From JBOHPP01 sp050731755 (lineage in GTDB: Bacteria > Methylomirabilota > Methylomirabilia > Rokubacteriales > CSP1-6): DNA of 8,237 nucleotides. Shown here piece after piece: positions 5,290 to 8,237 of this stretch. The position numbers were made by a program, and so were the translations under genes. Positions within the stretch are counted from its first letter, which is position 1; each line of letters begins with the position of its first letter. The notes beneath the pieces were generated by a model that searched no databases, was not told the origin of the DNA, and saw nothing but the letters and a program-made list of their open reading frames with translations. Where the stretch lies: positions 1 through 8,237 of the forward strand of contig JBOHPP010000221.1 of NCBI GenBank assembly GCA_050731755.1. Direction: 5' to 3'.

Positions 5290-7346
5290 CGCGGGAACGC
5301 CTCGCGCAGGCCGCCGTCCACGGTGATCGTGCAACCGGTCGTCTTGGCCGAGCGGTCGGAGGCGAGAAACAGGACGGCCTCGGCCACGTCCTCGGGCAGG
5401 ATACGTACGCCCAGGAGATTGCGCTTGCGGTAGAAGTCCTCGAGCTCGCCAACGCCGATGCCCTGGGCGGCCGCCCGCTGGCGGCGCACCTCGTCGGACC
5501 AGAGTCGCGAATCCTGGAACACGGCATCCGGGTTGACGATGTTGGCGCGGATGCCGTGGGGCGCGCCCTCCAGCGCCAGGACCTTGGCCAACTGGGCCTC
5601 GGCGGCCTTGGCCGCCGAGTACGCCGCGAAGTCCTTGCCCGGGGCCATGACGTTCTTGGTGGCCACGAACACCAGGGCGCCCCCCAGGCCCTGGCGCATC
5701 ATGATCCTTACCGCGTCGCGAGCCGCGAGGAAATGCCCGGTAGCGTTCACCGCGAAGGAGCGCTCCCAGTCGTCGAGGGCCAGGTCGGCCACCGGCGCCG
5801 AGTGCGCGATACCGGCGTTGGAGACGAGGATGTCGAGTCCGCCATAGGCGAGCACGGCCTCTTCGAAGGCGGCGCGGACCGACGCCTCGCGGGTCACGTC
5901 CATCGCGAGTGCCAGGGCCCGCCCGGCGCCGACCGCCGCCGTGATCTCGTCGGCGGTCCGGCGCGCCCCGGCCTCGTCGATGTCACCGACGAGGACATGC
6001 GCGCCTTCGGCGGCCAGACGGCGGGCAATGGCCCGGCCGATGCCGGAGGCGCCGCCGGTGACGAGCGCGATCCGCCGGGCCAGCTCCTTCTCGGGGGGCG
6101 CCAGCGTGAGCTTGTAGAGCTCGAGCGGCCAGTACTCCACGTCGAAGGCCTCACGAGGCGTCAGCGACACGTACTCGCCGAACGCCGCGGCGTTGCCCAT
6201 GACGTCGATGGTGTGGTGGTAAATATCACTGACGATCCCGGCGGTCCGGCGGTCCCGACCCGCCGCGAACATGCCCAGCCCTGGGACCAGCACGAGACGC
6301 GGCAGCGGATCCGTGAGGTCCGCCCCCGCGAAGCGGTGCTCTTCGAAGTAACGGGTGTAGTCTCGTTCGAAGCCGGTGAGCGCGGCCTCGATCGCCGTCA
6401 GCACCCGTCCGGCATCGCCCGCGTCGTCGAGGGCGACGAAGCAGGGCAGTCGCTTGGTGTAGATCGTGTGATCGGGAGTGGCCGGCCCCACCTGAGAGAC
6501 GACCGCGGCGTCAGCCGAGGACACGAACTCGGCGACCGCCGACGAGTGGTCGAAGGTGACGACCTGCCGCCGAGCTCGGGAGAGCAAACCCCGAAGACGT
6601 GGCGCGACGGCCAGCGCCACCTCGCGCCGCCGCTCGGGCGGGAGCATCACCACCCGTGACCCGCCGAAACGCCGGCGCCCCCGCCGGCGTTCGGCGATCG
6701 CCTCCTCGGCGCGGGTGATCAACTCGATCGTGGCCTCGTAGGCTTCGCGGACCGTCGCGCCCCAGGTGATGGTGCCGTGCTTCTCGAGCACGAGAGCCCG
6801 GGCGTCGGGGTGGGCGGCGATGGCGTCGGCGACGTCCTTGGAGATCCGAAAGCCCGGCCGCCGATAGGCCAAGGCGATCACCTCTTTGCCATAGACGCCG
6901 TCCAGTACCTCGCGGCCGCGCGCGTTGTTGGTGAGGGAGACGACCGCGTCGGCGTGGGTGTGAATGACCGCGTGGGCGTCGAGGAAGCCGTGGAGCAGCG
7001 TCTCGATCGAGGGCCGGGGACCACCCGGCTCCTGGAGCGCCCGCGCCAGGTAATCGACCATCTCCTGATCACCCAGGTCGTCGCGCTCGAGCAGCGCGCG
7101 GATGTCGTCCATGCGGACGCCCGGGAAGTCGCGCGCTTGGATGGACTTGAGATCGGAGCCGCTGCCCTTGACCCGCAGCACGTCGATGCTCCGGCCGCGG
7201 TGATCGCGCTCGGTCCGCTTGATCGAGGTGTTGCCGCCGCCCCAGACGACGAGCGAGGTCTCGGCGCCGATCAGTCGTGAGGCGTAGACGAGCAGGTCGA
7301 GCTCGGAGAGCGCGGCGGCTTCGGCATCGGTCCAGCGGGAGCGCAT
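5286..7346 (-). CDS. Bifunctional class II aldolase / short-chain dehydrogenase (RhaEW/YuxG-like)
   Basis: A 686-residue fusion, matching the length of RhaEW/YuxG-type proteins, which split rhamnulose-1-phosphate and oxidise the resulting lactaldehyde. The aldolase part (about 10-240) has GGGNTS (36-41), candidate catalytic E115, HTHAD with metal ligands H129 and H131, and KHGT with H190. A linker region (about 240-420) contains the family-typical TPDHTIYTKRLP (290-301). The dehydrogenase part (about 422-686) has the Rossmann motif TGGASGIG (430-437), D455 after the second strand (indicating NAD rather than NADP), NAG (510-512), Y576 and K580 of YxxxK, and GIRANIVNPDAVF (598-610). The usual catalytic serine position (13 before Tyr) is T563. 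No rhamnose isomerase or kinase is nearby, so the substrate is open. ATG 7346 is the start at which family similarity begins; an in-frame GTG at 7355 is possible. It follows the glycine-zipper gene after 37 bp. Confidence 0.88.
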   Translation of the reverse strand: MRSRWTDAEAAALSELDLLVYASRLIGAETSLVVWGGGNTSIKRTERDHRGRSIDVLRVKGSGSDLKSIQARDFPGVRMDDIRALLERDDLGDQEMVDYLARALQEPGGPRPSIETLLHGFLDAHAVIHTHADAVVSLTNNARGREVLDGVYGKEVIALAYRRPGFRISKDVADAIAAHPDARALVLEKHGTITWGATVREAYEATIELITRAEEAIAERRRGRRRFGGSRVVMLPPERRREVALAVAPRLRGLLSRARRQVVTFDHSSAVAEFVSSADAAVVSQVGPATPDHTIYTKRLPCFVALDDAGDAGRVLTAIEAALTGFERDYTRYFEEHRFAGADLTDPLPRLVLVPGLGMFAAGRDRRTAGIVSDIYHHTIDVMGNAAAFGEYVSLTPREAFDVEYWPLELYKLTLAPPEKELARRIALVTGGASGIGRAIARRLAAEGAHVLVGDIDEAGARRTADEITAAVGAGRALALAMDVTREASVRAAFEEAVLAYGGLDILVSNAGIAHSAPVADLALDDWERSFAVNATGHFLAARDAVRIMMRQGLGGALVFVATKNVMAPGKDFAAYSAAKAAEAQLAKVLALEGAPHGIRANIVNPDAVFQDSRLWSDEVRRQRAAAQGIGVGELEDFYRKRNLLGVRILPEDVAEAVLFLASDRSAKTTGCTITVDGGLREAFPR

Positions 7347-7383
7347 TCCCGCCACGATACCACGAAGCCGCCGGGCTCCGCGG

Positions 7384-8067
7384 TCAGCGCACGCTGTAGA
7401 TGGCGATCCTGTCGCTCGGCTGGAACGCCGCCTGGGGTGTCTCCACCCGCTCCGACGGCGACCGGGACGGCGTCGCCGCCCGGCTCGTCGCCGGGGAGCC
7501 GGCACCGCCGAAGATCGTCCCGCACTCCTCCTTGGTCTTGTACGCGCCATAGCCCGAACCGAGCACCGCTCCGGCGACACCACCGATGAGCGCGCCCTGG
7601 CCCGCGCCCTTGCCACCATCGGCGATGGCGCCGCCGGCCGCCCCCACGCCGGCGCCGATCAGGCTTCCCAGAAGCCCCGGCTTGGCGATCCTAAGGGCGC
7701 GGTCCCCGCCGGTTGCGCAGTCCGCGGGCGTTGCGGCCGTGGGCGCGGCGGGCGGTGGAGCCGGAGAGGCCGCGGGCACCGTCGGCACCGGCGCCGGAAC
7801 CGTGGACGCCGTGGTCACCGGCACCGGGCGATGCGCTGTTTGATCCACTGGGGCTGCTGGAGCGGGCGCCGGACGGGGCGCGCGAGCCACGGGCGGCCGA
7901 GCGGCCGGCTTCGCGGCAACGAGGACGGACCGAGCCTCCGGGGTCGTGACGAGCGTGACGTCAGCGGCCGAGGGTCGCATGAGGTAGGCGGTGGTCACTC
8001 CGGTCACGAGTGCGGTCGTGCCCGCCAGGGCCATCCCGATGGCGGCGAGTTTCCAGGGGTTGTTCAT
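7384..8067 (-). CDS. Membrane-anchored Pro/Ala-rich glycine-zipper protein
   Basis: A 227-residue protein. A short basic N-terminus (MNNPWK) is followed by one hydrophobic segment (about 7-29, LAAIGMALAGTTALVTG onward) that reads as an uncleaved inner-membrane anchor or signal; there is no lipobox cysteine. Residues about 53-115 are a low-complexity Pro/Ala/Val spacer, such as would cross the periplasm. Residues about 131-176 form a glycine-zipper block (GSLIGAGVGAAGGAIADGG, then GALIGGVAGAVLGSGYGAY), bracketed by C117 and C182, which could form a disulphide. Glycine-zipper domains of this kind occur in envelope proteins of proteobacteria-like organisms. The C-terminal 45 residues are Ser/Pro/Arg-rich and unrecognised. 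Role unknown. A strong AAGGAGGA (8075-8082) precedes the ATG. First gene of the probable operon, divergent from the acyl-CoA ligase-like start. Confidence 0.78.
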   Translation of the reverse strand: MNNPWKLAAIGMALAGTTALVTGVTTAYLMRPSAADVTLVTTPEARSVLVAAKPAARPPVARAPRPAPAPAAPVDQTAHRPVPVTTASTVPAPVPTVPAASPAPPPAAPTAATPADCATGGDRALRIAKPGLLGSLIGAGVGAAGGAIADGGKGAGQGALIGGVAGAVLGSGYGAYKTKEECGTIFGGAGSPATSRAATPSRSPSERVETPQAAFQPSDRIAIYSVR

Positions 8068-8074
8068 GGCCTCG

Positions 8075-8082
8075 TCCTCCTT
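8075..8082 (-). promoter_or_regulatory. Strong Shine-Dalgarno AAGGAGGA for the glycine-zipper gene
   Basis: This near-consensus site is the strongest in the window. It lies about seven bases before the ATG at 8067 and fixes that start. Confidence 0.75.
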
Positions 8083-8178
8083 CTGTCACGGCCTTTGACG
8101 ACCCCCTGGACCGGGCTATTCGAGGGCTCGTCGACGGTGGACGGCGACCGTGCTTCGCCCGTACTCTTACAGGCATCT

Positions 8179-8184
8179 GGGAGG
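8179..8184 (+). promoter_or_regulatory. Ribosome binding site GGGAGG that sets the start at 8194
   Basis: Two in-frame ATGs follow, at 8188 (3 bases away, too close) and 8194 (9 bases away, good). The spacing favours 8194. Confidence 0.55.
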
Positions 8185-8193
8185 CCGATGACG

Positions 8194-8237
8194 ATGAGCG
8201 CGCCGATCGACAACCTCATCATGAACTACCCGCTCAC
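8194..8237 (+). CDS. Probable fatty-acyl-CoA ligase (AMP-forming), first 14 codons only
   Basis: The fragment reads MSAPIDNLIMNYPL and is cut by the window edge. A Met-rich opening leading into NYPLT resembles the start of long-chain fatty-acyl-CoA ligases of the ANL superfamily, which often begin with a short lead and then (N/D)(Y/F)PLTL before the first helix. This is recognition of a short motif, so the call is tentative. A full-length enzyme would activate a carboxylic acid to its CoA thioester using ATP. It is divergent from the operon at 2174-8067 with a 126-bp shared upstream region; two related starts, 8188 and 8194, are possible. Confidence 0.45.
   Translation, partial: MSAPIDNLIMNYPL

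Noticed and set aside
4003..5433. Plus-strand open frame of 476 codons
   Set aside because: Antisense to the LLM oxidoreductase; no domain signal.
5214..6659. Long plus-strand open frame (481 codons) antisense to the aldolase-dehydrogenase fusion
   Set aside because: Low-complexity Arg/Gly/Glu/His-rich translation without motifs, typical of antisense shadow frames in GC-rich DNA; the opposite strand carries a clear full-length enzyme.
8095..8122. TTGACG-N16-TATTCG as a plus-strand promoter for the acyl-CoA ligase-like gene
   Set aside because: The -35 is good but the -10 matches the consensus at only half its positions; not strong enough to list.

Overview
The window is GC-rich (roughly two-thirds G+C) and densely packed. 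Genes overlap by a few bases, GTG starts are used, and long antisense open frames appear as a by-product of composition. The mix of enzymes (F420/FMN-dependent luciferase-like oxidoreductase, HACL2/ILVBL-like thiamine-diphosphate lyase, class II aldolase-SDR fusion, acyl-CoA ligase-like start) resembles uncultivated soil or groundwater bacteria such as Rokubacteria/Methylomirabilota or deltaproteobacteria-like lineages. This placement is inference; no rRNA or marker gene is present.

Left block (1-1684, minus strand): an FmdB-type zinc-ribbon protein, a FemAB/BioF2-like GNAT acyltransferase joined to it by a 4-base GTGA overlap, then the first 64 codons of a GT4-type glycosyltransferase that runs off the left edge. 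A diverged 36-bp tandem duplication lies at the end of the GNAT gene. FmdB has a good extended -10 promoter placed so close to the start codon that the mRNA may be leaderless.

Middle (1685-2173): a divergent intergenic region with two inverted repeats, a 70-codon plus-strand gene for a small predicted coiled-coil protein, and a strong 10-bp hairpin directly after its stop, between convergent genes.

Right block (2174-8067, minus strand): a probable five-gene operon. In transcription order it encodes a membrane-anchored Pro/Ala-rich glycine-zipper protein, a 686-residue class II aldolase/short-chain dehydrogenase fusion (RhaEW/YuxG-like), a luciferase-like monooxygenase-family oxidoreductase, a shortened SnoaL-like protein with an N-terminal CxxC, and an ILVBL/HACL2-type thiamine-diphosphate enzyme. 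Three of the four junctions are 37 bp or less or overlap; the fourth gap is 82 bp. Divergently, the right edge holds the first codons of a probable fatty-acyl-CoA ligase.

Taken together, the right block looks like a catabolic cassette built around carbon-carbon cleavage, with lyase and aldolase chemistry plus aldehyde oxidation. The substrate cannot be read from the sequence. I see no tRNA, rRNA, CRISPR array, insertion sequence or phage gene. No intergenic gap exceeds about 160 bp.
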